From NCBI RefSeq assembly GCF_019801605.1, contig NZ_JAHVIT010000005.1, positions 62,001-126,000 on the forward strand: DNA of 64,000 nucleotides, read 5' to 3'. This document shows positions 44,435 to 53,439 of this stretch, piece after piece. Each line of letters starts with the position of its first letter. Position 1 is the stretch's first letter. The stretch is from Maritimibacter alkaliphilus. GTDB taxonomy: Bacteria; Pseudomonadota; Alphaproteobacteria; Rhodobacterales; Rhodobacteraceae. The translations under genes were made by a program, and so were the position numbers. The notes below the pieces were generated by a model. The model did not search any database and had not been told where the DNA came from. It worked only from the letters and a program-made list of their open reading frames with translations.

Positions 44435-44923
44435 ATGCCCGCCCGGATCACCGCCGAGCCGCTCAGCGCCGCCGCCTTCGCCCCCTACGGCGATGTGCTG
44501 GAGGTGACCGAGAGCTATGACAAGCTGATCAACGCCGGGATGTGCGAACGCTACAACGACCGCGCGCAGCTCGATTTCGGGCCCGGCGGCCGGGCGGGCC
44601 TCTCCATTTTCCGGGCGCAGCCGCGCAGCCTGCCCTACACGCTCGACCTGCTGGAACGGCATCCCGAGGGCTCGCAGGCCTTCGTCTCCATGTCGCAGGC
44701 GCCCTGGATGGTGATCGTCGCACCCGACGTGGACGGGCGCCCCGGCGTGCCGCAGGCCTTCCTCTGCGCCCCCGGCCAGGCGGTGAATTTTCACCGCGGG
44801 ACGTGGCACGGCGTGCTTACGCCCTTGGCAGAACCCGGGCTTTTCGCCGTAATCGACCGGATCGGCGACACCGCCAATCTGGAGGAAGTGACACTGGACC
44901 CGCCGATCCTCATAGTTTCGTGA
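44435..44923 (+). CDS. allA: Ureidoglycolate lyase
   Basis: Splits (S)-ureidoglycolate to glyoxylate and urea. 162 residues. Family pattern: EPLSAAAFAPYGDVLE at the start, FRAQPRSLPYTLDLLERHPEGSQAFVSM, and FHRGTWHGVLTPL with the metal His. ATG 44435 gives the typical family start; a GTG at 44426 overlapping the upstream stop (GTGA) is the alternative. A small hairpin (GCCGCC/GGCGGC) sits before the permease at about 44930-44950. Confidence 0.92.
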   Translation: MPARITAEPLSAAAFAPYGDVLEVTESYDKLINAGMCERYNDRAQLDFGPGGRAGLSIFRAQPRSLPYTLDLLERHPEGSQAFVSMSQAPWMVIVAPDVDGRPGVPQAFLCAPGQAVNFHRGTWHGVLTPLAEPGLFAVIDRIGDTANLEEVTLDPPILIVS

Positions 44924-44978
44924 TGAGAGCCGCCCGTCAGAGGCGGCCCGTTTCACGGTAAAAGAGGGATGGACGAAG

Positions 44979-46334
44979 ATGGTGAACACCAGACTGGGCA
45001 CGCATGAGCAACTGCGTGACCCCGATTACATGCCCCCGATGATCGACGCGGTGCCGCTCGGCATCCAGCACGTGCTGGCGATGTTCGCCTCGAACGTGAC
45101 GCCCGCGATCATCGTGGCAGGCGCCGCGGGCTTCGGCTTCGGCTCGGACCAGGGGGCGCTCGGCTTCCCGGACATGACCTACATGATCCAGATGGCGATG
45201 CTGTTTGCCGGCATCGCCACGCTGTTCCAGTCCATCGGCTTCGGCCCGGTGGGGGCGCGGCTGCCGATCGTGCAGGGCACCTCCTTCGCCTTCCTTCCGG
45301 TGATGATCCCGGCCGTGGCGGGACAGGGCGTCGACGGGATGGCCGGGCTGATGACCGGCATCGTGATCGGCGGCCTCTTCCACTTCTCGCTCGGCACGGT
45401 GATCGGGCGCATCCGCTTCGCCCTGCCGCCGCTGGTGACCGGGCTGATCGTCCTTATGATCGGGCTGGCGCTGCTGCGCGTGGGCATCCAGTACGCGGCG
45501 GGGGGCGTGCCCCTGATCGGCAAGCCGGAGTACGGCTCGCTCGCCATGTGGTTCCCGGCGCTGGTGGTGGTCGTCGTCTCGCTGGTGCTCAGCTTCTTCG
45601 GCAAGGGGCTGCTCTCGGTCGCGGCGGTGCTGGTGGGCCTCGTCTCGGGCTACGTGGTGGCCCTCGTCATGGGGCAGGTCAGCTTTGGCAACGTGGGCCG
45701 GGCGCCGATCTTCGATGTGCCGATGCCCTTCAGATGGGGCTTCGAGTTCGACGCGGCGATCATCGTCGGCATGTGCTTCATGGCCGTGATCTCGGCGATC
45801 GAGACGGTCGGCGACGTCTCGGGCATCTGCAAGGGTGGCGCCAAGCGCGAAGCCACCGACAAGGAGATCGCCGGCGCCACCTTCGCGGATGGCCTGGGTT
45901 CCGCCGTGGCGGGGGTCTTCGGCGGGCTGCCCAACACCTCGTTCAGCCAGAACGTCGGCCTGATCTCCATGACCGGCGTGATGAGCCGTCACGTGGTGAC
46001 CATCGGCGCCGTCTTCCTGATCGTCTGCGGATTGGTGCCCAAGTTCGGCGCGCTGGTCTCGACCGTGCCGATCAACGTGCTCGGCGGCGCGGTGATCGTG
46101 ATGTTCGGCATGGTGGCCGCGGCGGGGGTCAATATGCTCTCCGACGTGGACTGGAACCGCCGCAACATGGTGATCTTCGCGGTCTCGCTCTCCATCGGCT
46201 TCGGCCTGCAACTGGAACCCGGCGCGCTGCAACACCTGCCACGCACGATGCAGATCCTGCTGACCTCGGGCCTGCTGCCCGCCGCAGGCCTGTCGATCGT
46301 GCTGAACCTCGTGCTGCCGGAGCATATGGACTGA
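44979..46334 (+). CDS. NCS2 nucleobase permease (xanthine/uric acid type)
   Basis: Nucleobase:cation symporter-2 family permease, 451 residues with about 14 hydrophobic segments. Signatures: GIQHVLAMFASNVTP in TM1, the QGTSFAFLPV region, AAIIVGMCFMAVISAIETVGD, and QNVGLISMTGVMSRHVV, which includes the NAT-type motif Q-N-x-G. Context with ureide genes suggests uptake of urate, xanthine or allantoin-related compound; the exact substrate is not visible. Confidence 0.92.
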   Translation: MVNTRLGTHEQLRDPDYMPPMIDAVPLGIQHVLAMFASNVTPAIIVAGAAGFGFGSDQGALGFPDMTYMIQMAMLFAGIATLFQSIGFGPVGARLPIVQGTSFAFLPVMIPAVAGQGVDGMAGLMTGIVIGGLFHFSLGTVIGRIRFALPPLVTGLIVLMIGLALLRVGIQYAAGGVPLIGKPEYGSLAMWFPALVVVVVSLVLSFFGKGLLSVAAVLVGLVSGYVVALVMGQVSFGNVGRAPIFDVPMPFRWGFEFDAAIIVGMCFMAVISAIETVGDVSGICKGGAKREATDKEIAGATFADGLGSAVAGVFGGLPNTSFSQNVGLISMTGVMSRHVVTIGAVFLIVCGLVPKFGALVSTVPINVLGGAVIVMFGMVAAAGVNMLSDVDWNRRNMVIFAVSLSIGFGLQLEPGALQHLPRTMQILLTSGLLPAAGLSIVLNLVLPEHMD

Positions 46335-46379
46335 ACGAAAAGGCGCCCCCCCGGGACAGGGACGCGCCAGAACTTTCAA

Positions 46380-46458
46380 GCCTCCGGCGGGGATATTTTT
46401 GAAACAGAAATGGGGAAGCCCCCGTCATTTTCGTTTCTCAAATATCCCCGCCGGAGGC
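46380..46458. repeat. 33-bp inverted repeat between convergent genes
   Basis: Arms 46380-46412 and 46426-46458 are imperfect inverted copies of GCCTCCGGCGGGGATATTT plus a GAAACAGAAATG tail. The loop contains GGGG-AAG-CCCC. It lies between the ends of the permease and the CaiB-type gene. The GGATATTT core is shared with the stop-adjacent elements, so it is probably a bidirectional terminator. Confidence 0.8.
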
Positions 46459-46485
46459 CTCAATTCTCTTGGGCGGGCCCTTGCC

Positions 46486-47598
46486 TCAATCGTCCTGGCC
46501 GAGCTTGGGCGAGGCGGCGGTCAGCTTCAGGTCGGCGTCCGAGAAGACCATGGGCGAGCGCACCGAGGGGATGCCGTCCAGCTCCACCTTCATACCGCGC
46601 GCCACGACCTGCGGGTCGGCAAAGACCTCGTCCATCGTGTTGATAGGCCCGGCGGGCACGCCCTGCGCCTCGCAGGCGGCCAGCAGGTCGGCCTTCGTGA
46701 AGCGCAGGCATTCGGCCTGCAGCAACTCTGTCATCTTCTCGCGATGCGCGATCCGGTCCGCGTTGGTGACGAAGGCGGGATCGGTCTTCATCCACTCCAG
46801 CCCGAGGATGTCGCAGAGCCGCTGGTACTGGCCGTCATTGCCGGTGGCGATGATGATGTGGCCGTCCGAGGTCTCGAACACCTGGTAGGGCGTGAGGTTG
46901 GGGTGGAAGTTCCCCGTCCGGCCCGGGGGCGTGCCGGTGGTCAGGTAGTTCATCGCCTGGTTGGCGGTGATCGCCACCGCCACGTCGAGCAGTGCCATGT
47001 CGATATGCTGGCCCTTGCCGGTCGTGGCCCGCTGGTGCAGCGCGGCGAGGATCGCCGTGGCCGAGTAGACGCCGGTGAAGATATCCGTGACCGCCACGCC
47101 CGCGCGCTGCGGCTGGCCGTCGGGATCGCCGGTGATCGACATCAGCCCGGACATGCCCTGGATGATGTAGTCATAGCCCGCGCGATGCGCGTAAGGGCCG
47201 GTCTGGCCGAACCCGGTGATCGAGCAATAGATCAGCCCGGGGTTCACCTCCTTCAGGCTGTCGTAGTCGAGCCCGTATTTCTTCAGCCCGCCGAGCTTGA
47301 AGTTCTCGATCAGGATGTCCGCGTCCTTGACCAGTTCGCGGACCTTGTCCTGCCCCTCGGGGGTGCGGAAGTCGACGGTGATGCTCTTCTTGCCGCGGTT
47401 GCAGGAGTGGAAGTAGGCGGCGGTCTTGTCGCCCTCCCGCTCCACGAAGGGGGGGCCCCAGCGGCGGGTGTCGTCGCCCTGCGGCGCCTCGACCTTGATC
47501 ACCTCGGCGCCGAGGTCCGACAGAGTCTGACCGGCCCAGGGGCCGGCCAGGATACGGGCGAGTTCAACGACCTTCAGGCCGGCCAGCGGGTAGCTCAT
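46486..47598 (-). CDS. CaiB/BaiF-family CoA-transferase
   Basis: Family III CoA-transferase of 370 residues. Signatures are PLAGLKVVELARILAGPWAGQTLSDLGAEVIKVE, TRRWGPPFV, KKSITVDFRTPEG, and YDYIIQGMSGLM. The expected catalytic Asp is in GQHIDMALLDVAVA. It moves CoA between carboxylates; the acid is not known. The ATG overlaps the stop of the DsbA gene (ATGA). The two products have no obvious shared function. Confidence 0.93.
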   Translation of the reverse strand: MSYPLAGLKVVELARILAGPWAGQTLSDLGAEVIKVEAPQGDDTRRWGPPFVEREGDKTAAYFHSCNRGKKSITVDFRTPEGQDKVRELVKDADILIENFKLGGLKKYGLDYDSLKEVNPGLIYCSITGFGQTGPYAHRAGYDYIIQGMSGLMSITGDPDGQPQRAGVAVTDIFTGVYSATAILAALHQRATTGKGQHIDMALLDVAVAITANQAMNYLTTGTPPGRTGNFHPNLTPYQVFETSDGHIIIATGNDGQYQRLCDILGLEWMKTDPAFVTNADRIAHREKMTELLQAECLRFTKADLLAACEAQGVPAGPINTMDEVFADPQVVARGMKVELDGIPSVRSPMVFSDADLKLTAASPKLGQDD

Positions 47599-48266
47599 CC
47601 GGCGAGGGCCTCGTCGATCAGTTTCTTGAGGTCCGCGTAGTTCATGTTGGAGTGCTTGACCCCGTTGATGAAGAGCGTCGGCGTGGCGTTCACCTCGTCC
47701 GCAGTCGCGTTCTTCTGGTACCAGGCCACCAGTTCGCGGGCCTTCTGGTCATCGGCGAGGCAGGCCTCGATCGTGTCGTTGTCGAGCCCGGCGACCTTGC
47801 CGATGTTGCGCAGGTTGTTGGCGATGCCGGCCTCGGTATCGGCGGCGAGCCATTCCTTCTGGCGGTCGAAGAGCATATCCGAGATGCCGAAGAAGCGCAT
47901 CGGGCCGGTGCAGCGGGCGATCATCGCGGCCCAGAGACCGTATTTGTCGAAGTAGACATCGCGGTAGATGAACTTCACCTTGCCGGTGTCGATGTATTCC
48001 GCCTTCAGCTGCTTGTAGGGGCCTGCGTGGAAATTCGCGCAGTGCGGGCAGGTGAAGGAGGCGTATTCCATCAGGGTGACGGGGGCGTTCGGGTCGCCCT
48101 GCACCATCTCGACGATGGAAGAGGTGTCGATGTCGTCCGGCGTCTCGTTCTGAGCGGCTGCGATCTGGGTCACCCCGGTGTCGCCGCCACGGGTCAGGCC
48201 GTACCAGACGCCCCCGGCTGCGGCCACGGCGGCGCCACCGGCCGCGATGAAGATCCTGCGGTCCAT
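47595..48266 (-). CDS. DsbA-family periplasmic thiol-disulfide protein
   Basis: A 223-residue exported thioredoxin-fold protein. The N-terminus (MDRRIFIAAGGAAVAAAGGVW) is a signal anchor or twin-Arg-like signal with DRR, and the active site CPHC is in SFTCPHCANFH near residue 74. TPTLFINGVKHSN holds the cis-Pro. It oxidises or isomerises secreted proteins. It is translationally coupled to the CaiB-type gene downstream (4-bp overlap) and follows the DUF721 gene by 13 bp. Confidence 0.9.
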   Translation of the reverse strand: MDRRIFIAAGGAAVAAAGGVWYGLTRGGDTGVTQIAAAQNETPDDIDTSSIVEMVQGDPNAPVTLMEYASFTCPHCANFHAGPYKQLKAEYIDTGKVKFIYRDVYFDKYGLWAAMIARCTGPMRFFGISDMLFDRQKEWLAADTEAGIANNLRNIGKVAGLDNDTIEACLADDQKARELVAWYQKNATADEVNATPTLFINGVKHSNMNYADLKKLIDEALAG

Positions 48267-48279
48267 GGGCAGTCCTTTC

Positions 48280-48798
48280 CTATTGCTTGCGTTTTCCTAG
48301 AACATTCTTCGCCAGCGCCTCAAGGGCGTTGCGCAGCCCTTCGTCGCCGACATCCTGTGACACGGCCCGGGCCTGCTGCGAGACCATCGGGTCCGGCGCC
48401 ACCGGGGCCTTGGGTTTCGGGCGCGAGAAATCGACCTGCCCCTCGGCAAAGCCGGTGGGGGCGGTCTGGGTCACCCGCACGCGGGAAATGGCGTTGTAGC
48501 CATAGACCGCGTTCACCCGGTCGCGCATCTTGTCCTTCTGCATCTCGACCATCTGGGCTAGCGCCCCGGTGGTCAGCACGGTCAGCGTGGCACCGAAGCC
48601 TTGCTGGCGGCCGTATTTCACGTCCACCGGGCGGGCCATGGCGGCGAGGTCCTCGCCGACGATCTCGTCCCAGTGGGTCAGCAGCCGCGTCACCGCGAAG
48701 CCCCGCGTCTCGCCGGCCTGACGGATACGGGTCTCCAGAAGCTTGGAGGTCCGGGCAAATCCATAGGTCGAGGTCTGGCGGCGGGGCATGGGTTGCAT
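48280..48798 (-). CDS. DUF721 protein (DciA-like)
   Basis: A 172-residue protein with an N-terminal DUF721 domain (LLTHWDEIVGEDLAAMARPVDVKYG, ATLTVLTTGALAQMVEMQKDKM, RVNAVYGYNAISRVRVTQT) and a disordered, conserved Pro-rich tail. DUF721 proteins such as DciA load or modulate the DnaB helicase in bacteria without DnaC, but this family is broad. It is divergent from mutY with about 70 bp between them. The start could be 48798 or 48789. Confidence 0.85.
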   Translation of the reverse strand: MQPMPRRQTSTYGFARTSKLLETRIRQAGETRGFAVTRLLTHWDEIVGEDLAAMARPVDVKYGRQQGFGATLTVLTTGALAQMVEMQKDKMRDRVNAVYGYNAISRVRVTQTAPTGFAEGQVDFSRPKPKAPVAPDPMVSQQARAVSQDVGDEGLRNALEALAKNVLGKRKQ

Positions 48799-48869
48799 CC
48801 TGTGGTTCGGCCCTATTCTAGTGTCTCGCACCACGGGAGCCAGAGGAATGCGGCGGGAGACCATAAAGA

Positions 48870-49928
48870 ATGCGTGAAACTGAGCTGAGCGGCGCCCTTC
48901 TGGCATGGTATGACCGCCATGCGCGCGAGATGCCCTGGCGCACGGGCCCGGCAGAGCGGCGCGCGGGCCTGCGGCCCGACCCCTACCGGGTCTGGTTGTC
49001 GGAGGTCATGCTGCAGCAGACCACCGTCGCCGCGGTGCGCGATTACTTCGAGCGGTTCACGACGCGTTGGCCCACGGTGGCCGATCTGGCCGCCGCCGAG
49101 GACGGGGATGTCATGGGTGAATGGGCGGGGCTTGGCTACTACGCCCGCGCCCGGAACCTGCTGAAATGTGCCCGCGCCGTGGTGGCGGAGCACGGCGGCA
49201 CCTTTCCGGACAGCCGCGAGGGGCTGCTCTCGCTGCCGGGCATCGGGCCCTATACGGCGGGGGCCGTGGCGGCCATCGCCTTCGACCGGGCCGAGGTGGT
49301 GGTGGATGGCAACGTGGAACGGGTCATGGCCCGGCTGCATGATGTGCACACCCCCCTGCCCGCCGCCAAGCCCGAGCTGACGGCACTGGCCGAGGCGCTG
49401 ACGCCCGCGGCCCGGCCCGGCGACTACGCGCAGGCGGTGATGGATCTGGGCGCGACGATCTGTACGCCGCGCAACCCGGCCTGCGGCATCTGCCCGTGGC
49501 GCGATCCCTGTGCCGCCCGCATGGCGGGGACCGCGCCGGAGCTGCCGAAGAAGACGCCGAAGAAGCCCAAGCCCACCCGCCTCGGCATTGCCTATGTGGC
49601 GCGTCGCGCGGATGGCGCATGGCTGCTGGAGCGGCGGCCCGACAAGGGTCTGCTGGGCGGGATGCTGGGCTGGCCCGGCTCCGACTGGGGCGAGGCCCCG
49701 CAGGACGCCCCGCCGCTTCAGGCGGACTGGCAGGCGCTGGAGGCCGAAGCGCTGCATACCTTCACCCACTTCCACCTGCGCCTCGCCGTCAGGGTCGCAC
49801 ATGTGCCCGAGGGCGCAAACCCGGAGCGCGGCAGCTTCCTGCCCCCTGCGGCCTTTCGCCCCTCGGATCTGCCCACGGTGATGCGAAAGGCGTTTGACCT
49901 CGCCCGGCCGGCGTTGGAAACTCCGTGA
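48870..49928 (+). CDS. mutY: A/G-specific adenine glycosylase
   Basis: Removes A opposite 8-oxoG. 352 residues, normal for MutY. HhH-GPD motif: LPGIGPYTAGAVAAIAFD with Asp as VVVDGNVERVM. The 4Fe-4S cysteines are in ICTPRNPACGICPWRDPC (C-x6-C-x2-C-x5-C). The C-terminal NUDIX-like domain starts near 225 (LGIAYVARRADGAWLLERRP, LLGGMLGWPGSDW). It overlaps the downstream frame by 4 bp if the long GTG start of AlkB were used. ATG at 48870. Confidence 0.95.
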   Translation: MRETELSGALLAWYDRHAREMPWRTGPAERRAGLRPDPYRVWLSEVMLQQTTVAAVRDYFERFTTRWPTVADLAAAEDGDVMGEWAGLGYYARARNLLKCARAVVAEHGGTFPDSREGLLSLPGIGPYTAGAVAAIAFDRAEVVVDGNVERVMARLHDVHTPLPAAKPELTALAEALTPAARPGDYAQAVMDLGATICTPRNPACGICPWRDPCAARMAGTAPELPKKTPKKPKPTRLGIAYVARRADGAWLLERRPDKGLLGGMLGWPGSDWGEAPQDAPPLQADWQALEAEALHTFTHFHLRLAVRVAHVPEGANPERGSFLPPAAFRPSDLPTVMRKAFDLARPALETP

Positions 49929-50008
49929 CAGGGACGCCACGCCCGGGAGACCGGCGCACAGCCCCGGAGCACCCAGAGCACACCCCGGGTCGGCAATTGG
50001 AGGCCCTG

Positions 50009-51136
50009 ATGATCCCATCGCAAGCTGTCGGACGGTTCTGGCGCGCCATGCCCTTCTGGATGTCGGTACTGATGGCACCGCTGGCCCTGATCGGGGCCGT
50101 CTTCGGCGGCTGGACCGTGATCCTGCTGCCGCTCTACGGGCTGGTCATGGTGACGATCCTCGACAAGATCGAGGGGCTGAACGAGGAGAATGCCGATCCC
50201 GAGACCGGGGTCGAGCAGCTCTTCTGGTATCGCCTCGTGACGCTCATCTGGGCGCCCCTGCAGTTCGTCACGCTCTACGGGCTCATCGCCTACGTGACGC
50301 GGAGCGATCATCTCTCGACGCTGGAGACGGTGGTGCTGTTCTACGGCGTGGGGGTGATGACCGGGGCCATCGGCATCGTCTACAGCCACGAACTGCTGCA
50401 CCAGCGGAACAAGCTCGAACGCTGGCTGGGGGATATCCTGCTGGCGATGGTGCTCTACTCCCACTTCCGGTCGGAGCACCTGCTGGTGCACCACTGGGAC
50501 GTGGGCACGCCGAAGGACGCGGTGACGGCCAAGTACAACGAGGGCTTCCACCGGTTCTTCTTCCGGGTGCTCAGGGACTGCCCGCGCTCCGCATGGCAGG
50601 CGGAGGTGCGGATGCTGGCCCGGCGCAAGCTGGGCCCGTTCCACCGGCGCAATCCGTTCTGGCGGTACTGGGCGCTTCAGGCCGTGATGCTGGCGCTCGC
50701 GCTGATCATCGGCGGCTGGGTCGGGCTGGCGCTCTTCCTCTGGCAGGCGCTGGTGGCGGTCTGGCTGCTGGAGCTGACGAACTACGTCGAACACTACGGG
50801 CTGACCCGGAAGTACCTTGGTCAGGGCAAGTTCGAACACGTGAAACCGCATCACAGCTGGAATGCCTCGCAGACCGCGTCGAACTGGCTGCTGATCAACC
50901 TCCAGCGCCACTCCGACCACCACTACAAGCCCGACCGGCGCTTCCCCCTGCTGCAGACCTATGACGAGAGCGAGGCGCCGCAGCTGCCCTACGGCTATCC
51001 CCTCATGGGGGCGATCGCCATGGTCCCGCCGGTCTGGCGGCGGATGATGAATCCCCGTGTACGCCGCTGGCGGAAGATGTATTACCCCGAGATCACCGAC
51101 TGGGCGCCCTACAAGACGGGCCGCCACGCCGACTGA
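50009..51136 (+). CDS. alkB: Alkane 1-monooxygenase (AlkB type)
   Basis: Membrane-bound di-iron hydroxylase of 375 residues that oxidises medium-chain n-alkanes to 1-alkanols. Eight His motifs are visible: HELLHQRNK, EHLLVHHWDVG, and RHSDHHYKPDRRFP, with NYVEHYGLTR between. About six TM helices lie in the first 290 residues. The ATG at 50009 has GGAGG 5 nt upstream, better than the GTG at 49925 that overlaps mutY. Rubredoxin and its reductase are not in the window, so electron partners must be elsewhere. Confidence 0.93.
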   Translation: MIPSQAVGRFWRAMPFWMSVLMAPLALIGAVFGGWTVILLPLYGLVMVTILDKIEGLNEENADPETGVEQLFWYRLVTLIWAPLQFVTLYGLIAYVTRSDHLSTLETVVLFYGVGVMTGAIGIVYSHELLHQRNKLERWLGDILLAMVLYSHFRSEHLLVHHWDVGTPKDAVTAKYNEGFHRFFFRVLRDCPRSAWQAEVRMLARRKLGPFHRRNPFWRYWALQAVMLALALIIGGWVGLALFLWQALVAVWLLELTNYVEHYGLTRKYLGQGKFEHVKPHHSWNASQTASNWLLINLQRHSDHHYKPDRRFPLLQTYDESEAPQLPYGYPLMGAIAMVPPVWRRMMNPRVRRWRKMYYPEITDWAPYKTGRHAD

Positions 51137-51152
51137 CCGGGAAGGAACCGAC

Positions 51153-51764
51153 ATGGACATGGTGGAGCGACTGCCCGACGCGCTGCTGCGTCAGGCGGTC
51201 ACCGCGGAGCATTTGTGGCATGCCGCCGGCGACCTGCTGGCGGGGGTGGATCACCCCTACGGCCCGGCGCGCGACTTCGAGGCGGTGCTGGGGGACGGCC
51301 AGCGGCTGCCGCCGGTGGCGCTCTATGCCCTTGCCGCCGCACGGGCGCTTGGCCGCGACATCGCCCCCGGAGAGATCGTGCCCGGCCCCGGCAACCCGGC
51401 CTTCGACACGATCAAGGCGGCCGGCATGCAGCTGGTCCTGCGCGGCACCGCGCGCAAGTGGCGCGAGCCGCTGACCGTCGAGGACCGGATCTGGGCCGGC
51501 CCCTCGCGGGCGCGGATCACCCACCTGATCCTCGAACGCGGCCTTGGCCTGCGGGCGGCGAAACTGGCGCAGGTCACGCGGATGTACGGCCGCGCCACCT
51601 GCTCCGCCTGCGGCTGTGACCCCGTGGCACAGCACGGGCCCGCGGGCCTTGCCGCACTGCAGGTGCACGTGGTGGGCGGACGCGATCATTTCCTCGTGCC
51701 GCTGGATGCCCTGCGCTGCCTCTGCGCCAATTGTCACGCGGTGGCGCACGACTCCCTGTTCTGA
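51153..51764 (+). CDS. HNH-nuclease-like zinc-finger protein
   Basis: A 203-residue protein, 16 bp after alkB. The C-terminal third looks like an HNH nuclease fold: zinc-type pairs C150/C153 (CSACG) and C191/C194 (CANCH), and the His H195 and H199 downstream. In HNH nucleases a VHH stretch holds the catalytic His; here it is VHVVGG (172-177), so the second His is Val173. The nuclease may therefore be inactive or altered. The N-terminal 140 residues have no family I know. Coding with alkB is likely but functionally unexplained. Confidence 0.7.
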   Translation: MDMVERLPDALLRQAVTAEHLWHAAGDLLAGVDHPYGPARDFEAVLGDGQRLPPVALYALAAARALGRDIAPGEIVPGPGNPAFDTIKAAGMQLVLRGTARKWREPLTVEDRIWAGPSRARITHLILERGLGLRAAKLAQVTRMYGRATCSACGCDPVAQHGPAGLAALQVHVVGGRDHFLVPLDALRCLCANCHAVAHDSLF

Positions 51765-51917
51765 GCCACGCCCCCGCCCCGCGCTGCCCACCCCGCTGCC
51801 CCCGAAACGCGCCGATCCGCCGCCCCTGTAGGCCCGCCGTTGCCGCCCCGAGGTTGACGCCAGCGGCCCTCCTGCGCTAACCGCCACGGCTTGAAGCGCA
51901 ACATTCAGGGGAGCCCC
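51765..51917. other. Spacer before truB
   Basis: About 150 bp, C-rich, no gene. CAGGGGAGCC before the ATG at 51918 is the truB ribosome site. Confidence 0.5.
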
Positions 51918-52823
51918 ATGGCACGCAAGCGCAAGGGACGCGACATTTCCGGCTGGCTGGTGGTGGACAAGCCTGCGGGGCTGACCTCCTCCGCGGTGGT
52001 CAACAAGGTGAAATGGGCGCTCAATGCCAACAAGGCGGGCCATGCCGGCACGCTCGACCCCGAGGCGACGGGCGTTCTGGCCATCGCGCTCGGCGAGGCG
52101 ACGAAGACCGTCCCCTATGTGACCGACGCCCTGAAGGCCTATGAGTTCACCGTGCGGTTCGGCGCGGCCACCAACACCGACGACGCCGAGGGCGAGGTGA
52201 TCGCCACCTCCGACCTGCGCCCGACGGAAGAGGAGATCAAGGCCGCCCTGCCCCGCTTCCTCGGCGATATCGAACAGGTCCCGCCAAAGTTCTCGGCGGT
52301 GAAGATCGACGGTCAGCGCGCCTACAAGCTGGCCCGCGACGGCGAGGAGGTCGAGCTTGACGCGCGTCCGCTCTACGTCGAGTCCCTGCTGCTGCTGGAC
52401 GTGCCCGATGCCGATCACGCGGTGCTTGAAATGGTCTGCGGCAAGGGCGGCTACGTGCGCTCCATCGCGCGCGACCTCGGCGCGGCGCTCGGCTGTCACG
52501 GCCATGTGTCCACGCTGCGCCGGGTCTGGTCGGGGCCCTTCGAGGCCGCCAAGGGCGTGACCCTCGAAACCATCGAGGCCCATGCCCGCACCGAGGAACT
52601 GGACCCGTACCTGCTGCCCGTGGAGACCGGCCTCGCCGATCTGCCGGAGGTGAAGGCCACCCCCGAGGGCGCGGCGCGGCTGACCAACGGCAACCCCGGC
52701 ATGGTGATCGCCCATGATGTCGAATACGGCGAGGAATGCTGGGCCAGCCTCGACGGCCAGCCGGTCGCCGTGGGTATATTCAAGGGCGGTGAACTGCATC
52801 CGACCCGCGTGTTCCGGTTCTGA
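51918..52823 (+). CDS. truB: tRNA pseudouridine(55) synthase
   Basis: Isomerises U55 of the tRNA T-loop. 301 residues. Motif with catalytic Asp: [14 protein letters not shown] (Asp near residue 42). It then shows [20 protein letters not shown] and the C-terminal PUA-like domain ([14 protein letters not shown], then [10 protein letters not shown]). The gene lies upstream of rpsO and pnp, the usual truB-rpsO-pnp order, with two genes between. ATG 51918 gives [13 protein letters not shown]; an ATG 27 bp earlier is less likely. Confidence 0.95.
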   Translation: MARKRKGRDISGWLVVDKPAGLTSSAVVNKVKWALNANKAGHAGTLDPEATGVLAIALGEATKTVPYVTDALKAYEFTVRFGAATNTDDAEGEVIATSDLRPTEEEIKAALPRFLGDIEQVPPKFSAVKIDGQRAYKLARDGEEVELDARPLYVESLLLLDVPDADHAVLEMVCGKGGYVRSIARDLGAALGCHGHVSTLRRVWSGPFEAAKGVTLETIEAHARTEELDPYLLPVETGLADLPEVKATPEGAARLTNGNPGMVIAHDVEYGEECWASLDGQPVAVGIFKGGELHPTRVFRF

Positions 52824-52826
52824 CCG

Positions 52827-53336
52827 GTGATCACCCGCCGGCATGACGACGGCACCACGCGCTCCGAGGCGCTCTATTCGCCCTGCCTGCGCTATCGCTA
52901 TGCGCTGACCCGCACGTGGGACGCGCAGGCGCCCCGGCTCGCCTTCGTCATGCTGAACCCCTCCAAGGCGACGGAGGCGGCGAACGACCCCACCATCGCC
53001 CGCTGTCAGGAGCGGGCGCGCCGTCTCGGCTATGGTGCGCTGGAGGTGGTGAACCTCTTTGCCTGGCGCGAGACCGACCCCAAGGCGCTGCGCGCCGCGC
53101 CCGCGCCCGTCGGCCCCGAGACTGACGCGACCCTGCTGGCCGCCTGCGCCCGGGCCGACCTGATCCTCGCGGGCTGGGGGTTTCACGGGGCGCATCTGGG
53201 CCGCGACGCGGAGGTCACGGCGCTGCTGCGCGCGGCGGGGCGCGACCTTCACGTGCTCGGGCTCACCAAGGCGGGTCAGCCGCGCCACCCGCTCTACATC
53301 TCCTACGCCACGGCGCCGCAGATCTGGCCGGCATGA
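52827..53336 (+). CDS. DUF1643 protein
   Basis: A 169-residue DUF1643 member: LAFVMLNPSKATEAANDPTI, RCQERARRLGYGALEVVNLFAWR, ADLILAGWGFHG, and the C-terminal TKAGQPRHPLYISYATAPQ. The family function is not known; it is cytosolic. It starts with a GTG 4 bp after truB, so it is probably co-transcribed. Confidence 0.85.
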   Translation: MITRRHDDGTTRSEALYSPCLRYRYALTRTWDAQAPRLAFVMLNPSKATEAANDPTIARCQERARRLGYGALEVVNLFAWRETDPKALRAAPAPVGPETDATLLAACARADLILAGWGFHGAHLGRDAEVTALLRAAGRDLHVLGLTKAGQPRHPLYISYATAPQIWPA

Positions 53337-53439
53337 GCCGTTAACCATTTGGCGCGATTGGCTTTGACCGCGCCGCGGTCCACCCCCGATACTGCGCAGC
53401 GGGGAAGGGTCTGTCCGCGAGGACGAGAGCGGAGCGTAC

